From: Paracentrotus lividus
Taxonomy: Eukaryota; Echinodermata; Echinoidea; Camarodonta; Echinidae
DNA: 64,000 bases
Assembly (NCBI GenBank): GCA_940671915.1
Contig: CALNVZ010000218.1
Coordinates: 41,233,220 to 41,297,219 of the forward strand
Reading direction: 5' to 3'
Below are positions 26,201-36,724 of the stretch, piece after piece (positions within the stretch are counted from its first letter, which is position 1; every line of letters starts with the position of its first letter). The position numbers and the translations under genes were made by a program. The notes beneath the pieces were generated by a model that was not told the DNA's origin, searched no databases, and saw only the letters and a program-made list of their open reading frames with translations.

Positions 26201-26675
26201 GCAATTATGAGAAATTTGCATAAAAATGTTTTGCATGACTGTCTATAACAAGCCCTAATATTCTCTAACCTAGCAAGGGTGTCACGCGTCTATTCCAATT
26301 TTTTATATTTAAGTTTTGGTCTCTAAAGTTACAAGATTCACTGAATGCCTTGTTATGATTAGCGGTAGGTAGTGGCCATTGGTGGCATGGAAGACACATA
26401 TTTAGTATGAGAGTGGGGTTTCAAATTAACCCTAGCTGTCATATTAGGGTTTGGTGAGGAGATTTTTGCATGAATGAAAAAAAAATTACTTAGTTCTGTT
26501 AATTCCTTTCTTTCAAGGTGTGGATGGGGATGAGCAGCCAGATGATGATGATAGTGAGTCAGATGATGAAACATATCCAGCTTATCGTCCTTCTCCTGCT
26601 CATTCATTGTCAAGCGTTTGGTCGCGTTCTCCAACTTCAATCGCCAATTTATACTCTCCCTACCAATCTCTCTAA
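11022..26675 (+). CDS. RNF8-like: RNF8-like RING E3 ubiquitin ligase, 3' part of gene (gene B)
   Basis: Six exons: 11022-11276, 14527-14751, 17545-17700, 21225-21335, 22433-22637 and 26518-26675, giving 369 residues to a TAA stop. The first 212 residues are coiled coil. A C3HC4 RING follows: CIIC, LNCSHSFCAYC, then CPIC, split by an intron between the second and third ligands. The residues around it (VTTLNC-H-SFC-YC, CPICREDI, and the following IVNHLGDEAKQRR) match the human RNF8 RING and its C-terminal helix closely. The usual E2-contact positions are kept: Ile in CIIC, Trp after the third cysteine pair, Pro in CPIC. The predicted reaction is ubiquitin transfer from an E2, probably as a coiled-coil dimer. 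The protein ends in an acidic D/E/S-rich tail. No FHA domain, the phosphothreonine reader of RNF8, is seen. The 5' end is missing at the assembly gap 10061-10160, so orthology to RNF8 is not shown. Confidence 0.8.
11567..12991 (+). mobile_element. Helitron-like non-autonomous repeat, copy 1 (degraded)
   Basis: Starts ATGCCCTCCGCCACGAAG, then units of about 130 bases with AAGGTCAAAGGTCACAGAGG, AATAAATAGGTGAAAATAGC and AACTCAAGAACCGTTT. It ends with hairpin CGACCG-TGCG-CGGTCG, nine bases and CTAG before T. A hairpin 9-12 bases before CTRR at an A/T site is the Helitron 3' end rule. Indels are more frequent than in other copies. It lies in the intron after 11276. Confidence 0.6.
13091..13615 (+). 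mobile_element. Helitron-like repeat, copy 2 (3' truncated)
   Basis: Starts ATGCCTCCGCCACCGAAGG with a hairpin closed by GAA. The same internal units follow until it is overrun by copy 3 at 13616. Confidence 0.6.
13616..14500 (+). mobile_element. Helitron-like repeat, copy 3
   Basis: Starts ATGCCTCCGCGACGAAGTC, a 5' hairpin with a different inner stem but the same GAA loop. It ends with the 3' hairpin CGACCG-TGCG-CGGTCG and CTAG. It lies just before the acceptor of the exon at 14527. Confidence 0.65.
14527..14751 (+). CDS. RNF8-like: Gene B coiled-coil exon 2
   Basis: 75 codons, phase 0, acceptor AAATAG. It begins MHSKEIARLKVKLKQKSK and is coiled coil throughout. Its donor GTAGGG is unusual: the TA is the target site of a transposon that starts at 14755, so donor bases +4 to +6 are transposon sequence. 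Confidence 0.75.
14755..15624 (+). mobile_element. TA-flanked MITE with GGGGAGACTGGGG ends, copy 1, in a splice donor
   Basis: Tips GGGGAGACTGGGGTAATTAT and its complement; target duplication TA at 14753-14754 and 15625-15626. Contains six copies of a 17-base motif close to GGGGCCATAATTACCCC in both orientations. No transposase. The left TA is part of the GTA of the donor of exon 14527-14751. Confidence 0.85.
16900..17487. mobile_element. MITE with roughly 110-base inverted ends
   Basis: Left end CTACAGGCTGAAATT and right end complement of CCAGGCTGAAGTTTG. Both arms continue through ATTTCATCAAAATC(G/A)GAT and AAAGTTATG. It lies in the intron before exon 17545. Confidence 0.7.
17545..17700 (+). 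CDS. RNF8-like: Gene B coiled-coil exon 3
   Basis: 52 codons, phase 0, acceptor TTTAAAG and a strong donor GTGAGT. It begins MLQEQQQLKKNLQQKGKE and ends EKEKLMKE. Continuous coiled coil. Confidence 0.75.
17799..20490. repeat. Composite TACGT-rich repeat region
   Basis: Begins with a TTAACCACTTGGCTGCGGAC tip shared with 22158-22321, then about 2.6 kb rich in TTACGT, GATACG and CGGAC words. Inverted pieces include CTACGGGGAGCTTATCTAGA (from 19503) against AGATTAGCCTCCCCGTAG (to 20204). No exon is seen. The layering of elements cannot be resolved by eye. Confidence 0.5.
20500..21224. other. Intron of gene B, nothing recognised
   Basis: AT-rich intron sequence ending in the acceptor at 21224. 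Confidence 0.5.
21225..21335 (+). CDS. RNF8-like: Gene B RING exon 1
   Basis: 37 codons, phase 0, acceptor CTTGTAG and donor GTAACA. It ends RDLKCIICQQLFIK and carries the first two zinc ligands of the RING (CIIC, Cys codon at 21306). The intron falls at the same place as in the damaged copy at 35031-35144. Confidence 0.85.
21501..21824. mobile_element. Short MITE inside the RING-splitting intron
   Basis: Perfect inverted tips TATTATAGTAAATAG (21501-21515 and 21810-21824), 324 bases apart, no coding capacity. Confidence 0.7.
22158..22321. mobile_element. Small TTAA-type element
   Basis: Tips ATAACAACTTGGCTGC and GCAGTCAAGTGGTTAA, inverted, 164 bases. It shares CGTTTGTACACTGT and TAATATTACGTG with the sequence starting at 17799. 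Confidence 0.6.
22433..22637 (+). CDS. RNF8-like: Gene B RING exon 2
   Basis: 68 codons plus one base, entering in phase 0 and leaving in phase 1; acceptor TTCCAG and donor GTGAGT. It begins VTTLNCSHSFCAYCILKW and carries the remaining C-H-C-C and CPIC ligands, then a helical region rich in K and R. This is the most family-diagnostic exon in the window. Confidence 0.88.
22998..24379. mobile_element. TTAA-flanked (piggyBac-like) non-autonomous element
   Basis: TTAA then GGACGTTGCACAGTT at the left; AACAGTGCAACGTCC then TTAA at the right (14 of 15 tip bases match). Inside are at least three imperfect repeats of about 225 bases around GGGGGTCCATGTGCTCG (23525, 23749 and 23973). The TTAA target is the piggyBac preference. 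It lies in the intron between RING exon 2 and the tail exon. Confidence 0.75.
24380..26517. other. Last intron of gene B, repeat-like
   Basis: No exon. Bases about 25730-25790 (GGGGTATGACGATTGATGGG, CACCCTGTTTAAATAAAATA) look like a LINE 3' tail. The rest is unassigned. Confidence 0.4.
26518..26675 (+). CDS. RNF8-like: Gene B terminal exon, acidic tail
   Basis: Acceptor TTTCAAG, entered in phase 1, so the frame reads GVDGDEQPDDDDSESDDETY, then a Ser/Pro/Tyr-rich end and a TAA stop at 26673-26675. In phase it continues the RING exon exactly. The other reading frame is open but gives a Met-rich nonsense peptide. Confidence 0.75.
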
Positions 26676-29600
26676 ACGACGGCTAAATGAAAAGTATCCA
26701 CCACAAGAATAATAATCGACATTGATCATGTTGATTGGACACACTACATGCATGCAAGACCCTCAAAACGATCTGAATGTATAGCTTTCTTGCTTAACAG
26801 AGAGAAAGAAACTGCCCGCAATCAATATCTTAATATAAGTTTTGTATTGAAAGGTGTATGATTTTATGCTAGAGAGATATTGAAACAATTAATAACCTCT
26901 AATGTATCACGAATAAGGGCTGAGGAGTCAGAGGACTATATTAGATGCCTTTGATAGATTATATTTTAAATGTCATATGCTCTGACAACAATTATTGCTC
27001 TTTTATACTATACCTTACATTCATTGAATCCCTAAACCGTACCTCAACCGTCATTCCATAGGGCTCTTTTTGATCACTTGAGTCCATTGGGGGGTGGTCT
27101 CCTTTTTTGGCCCACCTTTAGATTTCGGCTCCCGATCATGCGATAGCCGCAAAAGTTTGCCTGATAGTAGTGTGGTCTAGAATATGCATGAAATCATACT
27201 TATTGCTCTTAATCACTAAATGATGTTTATAGAATGCTAGTCTTTGGTGTAATTTTCTTTATAGCATTGTTAACAATTATACGTAAGTAAATCCTGGTAT
27301 CAAATTTAATACTTACATTGTATGTATTTTATTGTTTTATGAATATCTTATGAATTTCTTTGTTTTTTACCTTTTTTTCTTTGTTTTGGGGGCAAAATTT
27401 ATTGCACTCACTTTTCAAAGCATAATCATGCTGAAAAAAAATTAGTTTTAGCCATTGGCAGTGAAAGTAATCATATCTTTATAAAGAAGAGGAGAAAACT
27501 CTCTTTGCATTTCTTTGGACACAAAATCACGTTTTTTAGCCATTTTTGGTATGGCAGATTTTTTTTTAAATGATGTAATGTCATAATAGTATGCTCGATT
27601 TTCACAAAAATGGTTTTAAAAGATATCCAAAAAATTTGAAAATAAAAATTCTGCGAGTGGTGTACGTGGTCAAAAAAAAATTTGCGTGGCTGAATGGTCG
27701 GGCAAAATGTTGAAAATTGAGGTGAAGTAGAGGCCTGGTAAATGTTTATATACGCTCAGATGTGGTAGATGTTAGATTGCTGTATTTGGGCGATTCCATG
27801 CTTTTGTTGTGTTTGTCTCTTTGGTTTTTTTTTTGTTGCTATTTCTGTGTCCCTTACAACACAGTTTTAATTTAAATTGTAAAGGATGTATAGTTCAGTC
27901 TTGGTTCTTGTGCCCCTTCTGGTACTATTTGAATCCACCATCAATCAAGAAAATATTTCTTTGTTTTCATCTGGGAAAGATGTAAGATGTTGTCAAAATG
28001 TCCTGTACGTCAGCACAGCAAAGAATTAGAGTGGTTAAAAAATTAAAATGGTTAGAGGCCTTTTTATATATGAGCTGGCACATCATACATTTTTATTTGT
28101 ATTCTCTCCATCGCATGTGTTAAATGGATGGACCGTAGGGGAATGTAGCAGTTGAGACCTAAAGTTTACACCCAGGAAATTCAATGAAAATTGTACACTT
28201 GCCAAACATCATAACATTTACTACATCTTATGAAATAGTTGTGCTATCAAACAAGTGAGTATGTCGTGCTCTTTCATCACATTGGTTTGTCATCAGGAGG
28301 TGAAGAATATTTAGGTGTCATTTTTCACCAAAAAAAATCTTCGTATTTTAGAAACAAAAAAAAAATAAATAAAACTTGACCAAACCATTTCATGTTTGCG
28401 CTTGTTACTTCTCAACACAAACATTTCAGATTACACTTTTTTGTTCAGTGGTGACATATCATGATAGAAAATGTAATATTAATCATAGATTTGACATTTA
28501 TATATTTCTATGAAATGATGTTTGAAAATATAATGACTAACAATAAAATACTTCGGCACAAATACTAGTAACTTAATACGCTCTTTCATTTGATACCAAA
28601 TTTGTCATGGTAGTATTAATATTTCTGGAAGTGAACAATTTTTATTAAATTCCATGGGTGTATGTAAACTTCTGGTCTCAATGGTATAAAGCAGTACTAT
28701 TGATCAATTTCCTCAAGACTGTCAGTATTATATCTGAAGTTCTGTTACACAAAATAAGATGTATTTATAAAGTAATTCAATAATATAAATGTAACTTTTT
28801 ACTTAAACATGGAATAAACAAAAAATCTTCATTGGGTGTTTCATAGCTGCAATATTTCAACTTTACCAACCTGAACAAGATTGTGAAAGCTTCAACCTGG
28901 TGGCATGAAGAATTACACAGAATAAGCTGTATTCTAATAATACAGTCTGCATCAAATAAAATGGTACAAGCGGAAAACAAGTATGAAAATTAATCACAAT
29001 CTAATAGTGTTTGATATTTCTATAATGAAAGAAATACTGAAGTTTTCAATAATCGAGAAAAATCTATTTTGCGCAAGCTCTTCTATGGCTTTGTATGGGT
29101 TGCGCACATAATGGCTGTGAATTCTGCACTTGGGAATAATAGATGTTTTTAATTTCGATTAGCATCTTGTCGCGCAAAAATTTTCATAACTTCTGTTTTA
29201 CAAAAGCATATTAACAAAGTGCCTTAGCAAGAAAAATCTTTTGGCTTTAATTTACTACCACATTCACACATCATTTCAGAAGATTTCATACGGTGCTGTT
29301 CACAGATAGGGGTACACTTTTGACTTTTTCCATTTAGGAGCCCCACACCAAAAAAATAAATGAGCTAGAACAGTAGAAAATAACTATCATTGTTGTTAGT
29401 TACATACCAATAGGTCGTACCTCAACTAGCTTAACCGGACCCATTCTCTGTTTCTCTCAGGTGAAAAATTATTCAAACATGGCCCTAGCAGGTGTTTTAG
29501 ACGTCAACCTCAAAAATTGAATTGTTTTAAAGCTGCCAAAATTAAACACTGTTTAGCCCATCAGTTTAGTGTTTCTTTTTGTTGACAGTTTGAGTTGTCT

Positions 29601-30491
29601 TTAAATATCATATACATTTCATGTTCACAGGAAACTTTAAAGTGTGAATTTTAGGCCAATGAAAACTAGTGACAGGACGTGACATTTTCCGTTCACATTT
29701 GAGTGTTATTCATTCACTGACCTTTCAGAGAAAATTATTACGGCAATATTTCATTAGCCATGCCAAAATGTTACAAAGGACATAAAGATTTTACGTACCA
29801 AAAATCATTGTCCAAACTTTAACATTGATGAAGTTGTGCAGGACTCAATCTTTGTTCACAGTTTTCCATTCACAATTTTGTCACGTCCTGCCATTTTTGC
29901 TCAGAGCCTGTACTGATAATGCTGTACAATGAACCCATCTGTTATCATTTGTGATTAGCACAATTAGTAAGGCTACACAGTCAGGTGTACCTTTATAGGA
30001 AATATGGTTTAATGCATTGGCAGTGTTAAGTGCAAGTGTCTCGTCAGTTACATGTGTGTTTTTTTTCACGTCCGTCTATTTACTTCAACCGCCCCCTTCT
30101 ATGCCTGTATCTACAATAAAAATTACAGTCTATCTTTGCATTTGTGTATTTTTGCTAGTTACTTGCTCAGAAAAGAATGATATAAGTTTTGAATTTTTGG
30201 TAATTACTTTTTGAAAATACAAATAGCAATTTGGAGACTCTTGGTACGCACAAAACTATTATGAACGAAAATAAATACACATTTTAAATATTCTCACTTA
30301 TTTTCTCGCTTTTCTCCAATGTTTGCAAAACTATTTTGATTTGCATATTGGTTTTATGTTTTAGACACATATTTGAAGAGTGTAATGCTCTATTTAATAT
30401 TTTTTTTGTACATTACAAATTGTGCCCGCACATTGCCTGAGAGGCCTGTGGGCACACATGAATTTGAGTATTTCTTGTTGTGTAAATGCTT
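26676..30491. other. Intergenic between genes B and C
   Basis: No coding sequence recognised. Bases about 27100-27700 resemble the interior of the TTAA elements at 31069 and 36725 (shared GCATGAAATCATACTT and TTTGGTGTAATTTTCTTTAT). The Tc1-type MITE at 28147-28684 is listed separately. Confidence 0.5.
28147..28684. mobile_element. Tc1-type MITE, third copy
   Basis: Tips CAGTTGAGACCTAAAGTTTA and the complement of TTGAGACCAGAAGTTTACAT. The body shares AAATTCAATGAAAATTGTAC and the CATAACATTTACT segment with the copies at 5632 and 57911. Confidence 0.7.
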
Positions 30492-31061
30492 NNNNNNNNN
30501 NNNNNNNNNNNNNNNNNNNNNNNNNNNNNNNNNNNNNNNNNNNNNNNNNNNNNNNNNNNNNNNNNNNNNNNNNNNNNNNNNNNNNNNNNNNNNNNNNNNN
30601 NNNNNNNNNNNNNNNNNNNNNNNNNNNNNNNNNNNNNNNNNNNNNNNNNNNNNNNNNNNNNNNNNNNNNNNNNNNNNNNNNNNNNNNNNNNNNNNNNNNN
30701 NNNNNNNNNNNNNNNNNNNNNNNNNNNNNNNNNNNNNNNNNNNNNNNNNNNNNNNNNNNNNNNNNNNNNNNNNNNNNNNNNNNNNNNNNNNNNNNNNNNN
30801 NNNNNNNNNNNNNNNNNNNNNNNNNNNNNNNNNNNNNNNNNNNNNNNNNNNNNNNNNNNNNNNNNNNNNNNNNNNNNNNNNNNNNNNNNNNNNNNNNNNN
30901 NNNNNNNNNNNNNNNNNNNNNNNNNNNNNNNNNNNNNNNNNNNNNNNNNNNNNNNNNNNNNNNNNNNNNNNNNNNNNNNNNNNNNNNNNNNNNNNNNNNN
31001 NNNNNNNNNNNNNNNNNNNNNNNNNNNNNNNNNNNNNNNNNNNNNNNNNNNNNNNNNNNNN
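30492..31061. other. Assembly gap (570 N)
   Basis: 570 N, so probably a sized gap. The right side begins 8 bases before a TTAA-flanked repeat whose tip contains a long G run, a likely cause of the break. Confidence 0.99.
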
Positions 31062-31068
31062 TCGTCTT

Positions 31069-31834
31069 TTAACCCTATTCAGACTGGGGGGGGGGGTCAA
31101 TTTGACCCCCCCCTGTACGAAATCCGCAACCGCCGCGAATCGCAACCCGGCGCTTTATGACTTTTTTCTTTCAAGTATCACGCAAATTTTGACACCAAGT
31201 TCGAAAAAATCGGATACTCCGTTGTCGTGTTACGCAATATTACGTAATCGCATGTCAGACCTAAATTGAACGAAAATCGTCATTTTGCATGCGTTTGTGT
31301 ACAAAATACTGCTTTTTTCTAAATTTCTTTATAACACTGATAATTGTGCCTCTCTCGAGCCTTTGATGTGATTAATTTGTCTTTATATTGAATCAAAATA
31401 CATTTCCAAGCATAAAAAATTACAAAAACAAAGAAATACATAAGAAAAAAAACAATAGAATACATAAGAAATTCATAAAACAATAGAATACAAAAGAATT
31501 AATTGAAATTTCTGAATTTGTCTATCAATACTGTTGTCTTTGCTACTCAGCAACTTTAGAAAAATTTGGGCTTCATAACTATATTATTAAGAAATATTAA
31601 CGATTTCCATAAAAAAGCATCTAATTTGCATACATGAGTATGCATAAATTAGCATAAATTAAATACGTGAATTTTTTTCAAAAAAAACATACCAGCGACA
31701 CCTTTACATGTGCAGCGACGTTCGCGCAAAATTTTGCCGCGAGCGACTATCCGCGGCCGAGATCTCAGGGGGGGGGTCAAATGACCCCCCCAGTCAAAAT
31801 CTCCTCTTGACAATGCCAGTCTGAATAGGGTTAA
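31069..31834. mobile_element. TTAA-flanked element with G-run tips
   Basis: TTAA, CCCTATTCAGACTGG, then a G-run palindrome; at the right GGGGGGTCAAATGACCCCCC, CCAGTCTGAATAGGG, TTAA. Perfect 15-base inverted tips. No transposase. Confidence 0.85.
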
Positions 31835-31849
31835 ATAAACTTTAAAATG

Positions 31850-33422
31850 GAACAAAAGCCGCAATTATCTGCTGCCCTTGGTATGCATAACAAAAATTAT
31901 CTCCAACTCTCGTGTCAACGCCCTGTCATGTTATTTTGTACACGAATAGGCAATTCAAAACCAACCGCGGCCGGGAAACGTATGTATATTCACAGGTACA
32001 CATACCAAGAACGGCGAAAGCACACCCGAATATGTAAAGCCCCACCGCTTGGCGCGAGGCAGCGTGCACAAAAGGGAAGGAGACCCCTCAAAGTCAACCC
32101 GCTGCCGATGCATATATTGTATATCCCATCAAAAACAGTTTATATGCCTCAATTGATTTCCTCGTCCCGAAATGACTCGTCAATGCACTGGTGACGAACA
32201 TCCAAAAATAAATAAAACCCAGAACCATTTCTATAAAAACAAAGAAAGAGAAAGAGGGGGAAAAAAAGTCACTTCGACAGCAGGTCAACCCCGAAGAAAC
32301 CCAACGCCCCAAGCACATACCACCCAGGAAACCAACCACGAAGGCCCACACCAACCGAGCGCACACGCTTCGTCTCGGAGCACACATCTGTGCCAGACCG
32401 CTTAAGTTTGGTCCACCCAGAAGAGGAATTTTTTATAAACAATGTACTGACAGACAGGTGTTTATTTCTTTTTCGCTATAAAGCAGGGTTTGATAGAGAA
32501 TTGTCCTAAATACATAGCACAAGCCCGGACCTGAACGGTCCATGGAAAAAACATAAGAAACAATTATAGCAATCGATATAATGTTTGTCATTCTTGCTTG
32601 TGATCTAAATAACGACACAAATGGTTAAGCATGTGTTTGACCTACATTTTTGTGTGCAAGTGTCTTTTGTACAAAGGAATGTAAGTTCACAAATGACCAT
32701 CACTTCATGCAAACAAGATAAGTACATGTAGTTAAATTGTAAACAGTAATAGGACAGCATTAGTACTATGACAGGCTTTACATCATTGCCATCCTTGATC
32801 CCTCATTACTTTCAGTACTTGCATTATTATTCTATCCTAGCTTCTCAAATATGAATAATTTTCTCTAAGAGAAAAAAAAAAAAAAAAAAAAAAAAAAAAA
32901 CACTGTTCAGTGAAACACATATTCAGACCATTTGCTGAATATCAACAGAAAAATAGGTACTAGCCCTTTTTAAATGTAAATATATTCAGCACTATTCACA
33001 ACATTTATCTGCAGGCATGGATACCAATCCAATAAAAAAAAAGGCCACAAGAAATCTATAACTTTTAACTTCATTCATAAATTACATAGTACTGATGTAT
33101 CGTTCTTCATTGTTCTCTTTTCCCTTATAGTCCAGAGCTTTTGTATTTTTCTTTGACATACAAATATCACGTTTCTTATGTACAACACAATAAAATTCTG
33201 TCCTCATTCATGTATGACATTCGTGCCCTCTTTCTTCTCTTCCTTTCCTCCTCTTCCCTTCTTCCTTTTTTCTTTTTTTTTTTTTTTTAAATATATATAC
33301 ATGTGTGAATTTGGATAAAGGAAAAAAAAAGAAGAAAGAAAAGAAGAGAGGAAAAAAAAAGATGAATTCAAACTGAAATTGTCCTCAGTCGTTCATCATT
33401 ACCAATCCCATATACAGTACAT

Positions 33423-33455
<33 letters not shown>

Positions 33456-33829
33456 GAGATGCTTTTGCCTCATTCCATGCATATTTTTGCAACGTTACAA
33501 ATAATGTGACAAGTTTTATCACTGAATTGTATCTATACTACTGATTCAAGAGTCAAGACAATGAAAATATTATTTTCACAAGTTTCACAATTTTGCTATA
33601 GATGACTATTTAACAACTGGCTTCGGTCATTCAGAAAAATATTTGAATATCTAAATCTGGTGCAGTTGAACCCACAATTTAGTGAAACAAGAGGACTCTA
33701 AACTTGATACCATACATTCTTCAAATACATTTTAAAAAATATAAACTCCTTTTTTGCTTAGCATAAAGGCTTTTACTTTCTATCCTCATCCACAATAATA
33801 AAAAAAAAACAAACAAACAAAAAACTGAA
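31850..33829. other. Intergenic, low-complexity tracts
   Basis: No gene recognised. The region 31900-32410 is less AT-rich than its surroundings but codes for nothing that I recognise in any frame. Poly(A) or poly(T) tracts at 32871-32900, 33272-33288 and 33427-33452. Confidence 0.45.
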
Positions 33830-34772
33830 ACGGAATATTGGGCAAAAACTGAAAAAAGCGAATTAGAAGTGGACCAAAATTATTTCAGATTTTGGCAGAC
33901 CCAATATTTTTTTACTACGTCACGCCAGACCGTGCGAGCAAAAGCTATATCAATTTTTTTACATGTCAAGTTACCTAGCGATTAAATGGGGGGGGGGGCG
34001 AGCGGAGCGGCCCCAACCAAAAATTTAGAAAAAAGTTCTTGATTTGGGCCTTGGGCCCTTCTCCCTTGTATTTATTTTTTTATTAATTTTTTTTTGTTGC
34101 TTTTTAAAATGCATGATTGATGACAAACCCAAGTAATGCTTATCCCTACCTCTATGGGTGATACTTTCGGCTTCCGATGGCCCAACAAAACACATGTCTA
34201 CCCCCCCCCCCCCTTACTCGCTCGACCACACAGCGGAACGTGAAGTGAAAAAACATGATGAACGATTTTGCTTTTCTGGCGTGACGTTTAGGGAAAACTA
34301 AAAAAAACCAAAATCTGACATTTCAATTTTGGGCTCCCAATGGAAAACGTGTGCATGCCAAAATCTGACATTTCAATTTTGGGCTCCCAATGTAATTCAT
34401 CATGTAACTGACCCCTCCCCCCCCCCTCGGGACTTTCGACAGCGTACTGCAGTAGCAGGATCAATGCAGGGCGCAAGGAACGCACATTCCTATACTTTGA
34501 AAGCCGCTAATGAGCTGTACATGTTAAATATGTAATTAATTTAGAGCGTTACATTGCCCGATATACGAGTGTCCTCTCTTCCCTTTCGAATGTCTTTGTT
34601 CTGGCTCCACACGCAAAACGGAAAAGGGAAAAATGGAAATATTAAACGGTACTATCAGATAATCCGTTTTTCTGTTTTGGAAACAGAAAAATGAAAAAAG
34701 GAAATCAGAAGAGGTGTTCAATATTCTGTTTTGTCATTACAAATTAGAATCAGTTTTTGCCCAATATTCCGT
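33830..34772. mobile_element. Element with perfect 23-base inverted ends
   Basis: Starts ACGGAATATTGGGCAAAAAC and ends with its complement at 34772. It includes a direct repeat of about 44 bases (AAATCTGACATTTCAATTTT at about 34311 and 34361). A second inverted repeat, GGTACTATC...GATAGTACC (34649-34821), overlaps the right end. Confidence 0.6.
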
Positions 34773-35030
34773 TTTTGCTTTTCCGTTTCCAAAGCAGAAA
34801 AACGAATTATCGGATAGTACCTTGATTAATATGTGAGTATGCTTTCTCATGCATATTTTGAGCGGGTTCAGAAACATTGACCTCTTAGTAGTGGAGTACC
34901 CAGTGTGAATTTAAGAACCCCTGAACATAATTTGAGGTCGCTATAAACACAAAGATTAATCATGCAAATTTTATAGTAGCATAATGCAATCCCTCTCTTG
35001 TATGCTTTATTCCTTAATTTCTCTGTATAG

Positions 35031-35144
35031 ATAAAAAACAAATACTCTGAACTGGAGAATGAAGCATGTTCAAGAAAGCAGGCAATTCTGGATGATATTG
35101 AGAAGGAATTCGTTTGCACTATTTGTCAGCATACATTGACCAAG
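35031..35144 (+). pseudogene. Gene C RING exon 1 equivalent
   Basis: 38 codons, phase 0, acceptor TGTATAG and donor GTAACA. It starts IKNKYSELENEACSRKQ and carries CTIC, the first two zinc ligands. Confidence 0.7.
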
Positions 35145-35160
35145 GTAACACACTTTCCTT

Positions 35161-35773
35161 AAGGCCCGGTCCCACTGGCGAGAGGATTAATTGCGCGTGA
35201 GTTGCGTATACAGATTTCGTTCGTCCGCAACAAAAGTGACAAATTTCCTCAAATGAATTACGGATGTATAGCGATAATATGACGGTTAAAAACGGATATT
35301 TCCCGAATAAAAGCGAATATCGTTACGGATTAATCGCAAATCAGACGTAAATGCAAACGCACTATGTGAGGCAGTCTGTATGCATACGCTACATATTATT
35401 TTAGTTCGGGATGTAGACGGGATAGACACGCTGTATATCCGCTTTACGCACTGTCCCACTCCGCCGCCAAGCCGCAATACCACCGTCAGTTGCGGATATC
35501 AGCGGATAACACCGGATATTCAGCGCATAGATTAAGTATGTATTTGGGGTGAATTGCGTATGTATTTCGGATGTTTCCGTTCCCAGGATTTTGAGCTGCT
35601 CAAAAATCCCGGTAACGGAAAAACGTGCCTTGCAGATTATTGCGGACTTGTGCGGATGTCGGTCAACTCAAACCAGCATGTTTCACGAATGTTGCGGATG
35701 TTCAACGAATATAAAACAATTTTGTCCGCAATTCATACGCAAATCTTCCTAAACGCCAGTGGGACCAGGCCTT
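35161..35773. mobile_element. MITE with GGTCCCACTGGCG ends
   Basis: Tips AAGGCCCGGTCCCACTGGCG and the complement of AAGGCCTGGTCCCACTGGCG. The interior is rich in GCGGAT, TTACGG and TCCGCAA words, similar in style to 17900-20480. It sits 16 bases after a gene C exon. Confidence 0.8.
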
Positions 35774-35803
35774 TACTAATGAAGCTGATGCCAGAGTCAT
35801 AGG

Positions 35804-35950
35804 CCCATATTCTGCTATGAAGACTGAGTTTGTATGCATCGCAAGTTCGTACAAAGCTATTGTGCAATCCTTTTGTCTGATGCGGATCGCACATCAGCTT
35901 TATATGAACTTGCGACGCCTACAAACTCGGTTTTCATAGCAGAATATGGG
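35804..35950. repeat. 147-base palindromic element
   Basis: CCCATATTCTGCTATGAAGA at the left, its near-complement at the right. The arms extend through CTTGCGA, leaving a short centre. Confidence 0.85.
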
Positions 35951-36724
35951 CTATAGCGTTTAGGGGTTTTCTGTCCATCCTGCTTTTTTGTTCTTGCAAT
36001 ACTTATGGACTAGTATAGCTGGTTTTGCTTCACATACTTTCGAGCAATTTGTGAGTCCAAAGTCCACCGTCGCTGAATGTAGCAATGCACACACAATTGT
36101 AACTCTATGGCAGGCTCGCAGATACCTCAGCATGGACATTTGTGCATAAACAGGCGGGGAGCAACAATTTCCACTCAAACAATCAGATTGATTTTTACAT
36201 TTCCTGATAGAAAATATAATTACCGTCATTTTGGTATGCGAGCTGGTATAATAAATCCTTTCAATCGGAATTCCATCTCGTTTTTGTGAGGCAGCGTCAG
36301 TGGAAAAGGGGCAAAAGTGCTCCCCCGCAATACTGAAAGTGTTATTTTGAAGGCTGAAACTTGTTTTAGAAAGGCAGAAAGCAAAATTTTCTTCCAAAGT
36401 AACCTGAATGTTATGCATACTACAGAATGTGGAAAATTATAACGATTGTAAAACCAATCGAGCTGGTTTAAAAGGTCATTTCATTTTTGAGCATTTCGTG
36501 TAATCGCACCGTCATGTCCCAAATTGAGATCTGTTATCCCAGGTTATGGGACACGGGGACGAGTGCGGTCTACGTATTGCGCGCTACTTGTTCATATGCT
36601 GAAGAACTTCTGGAGATATGGAAATCGAACTTAGTTGTCACCATGAGTAGACCATTTGGTTATAGATTTTGGTGTCTGTGGGTCAAGGGTCACAGACATC
36701 AGCTTATGAAATTCCTGGAACTTT

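Noticed and set aside
30373..31269. Long open frames of 200-300 codons on both strands
   Set aside because: They consist almost wholly of N from the gap.
31847..32405. 115- and 77-codon frames in a less AT-rich island
   Set aside because: No recognisable domain, no splice context and no second copy; openness is expected at this composition.
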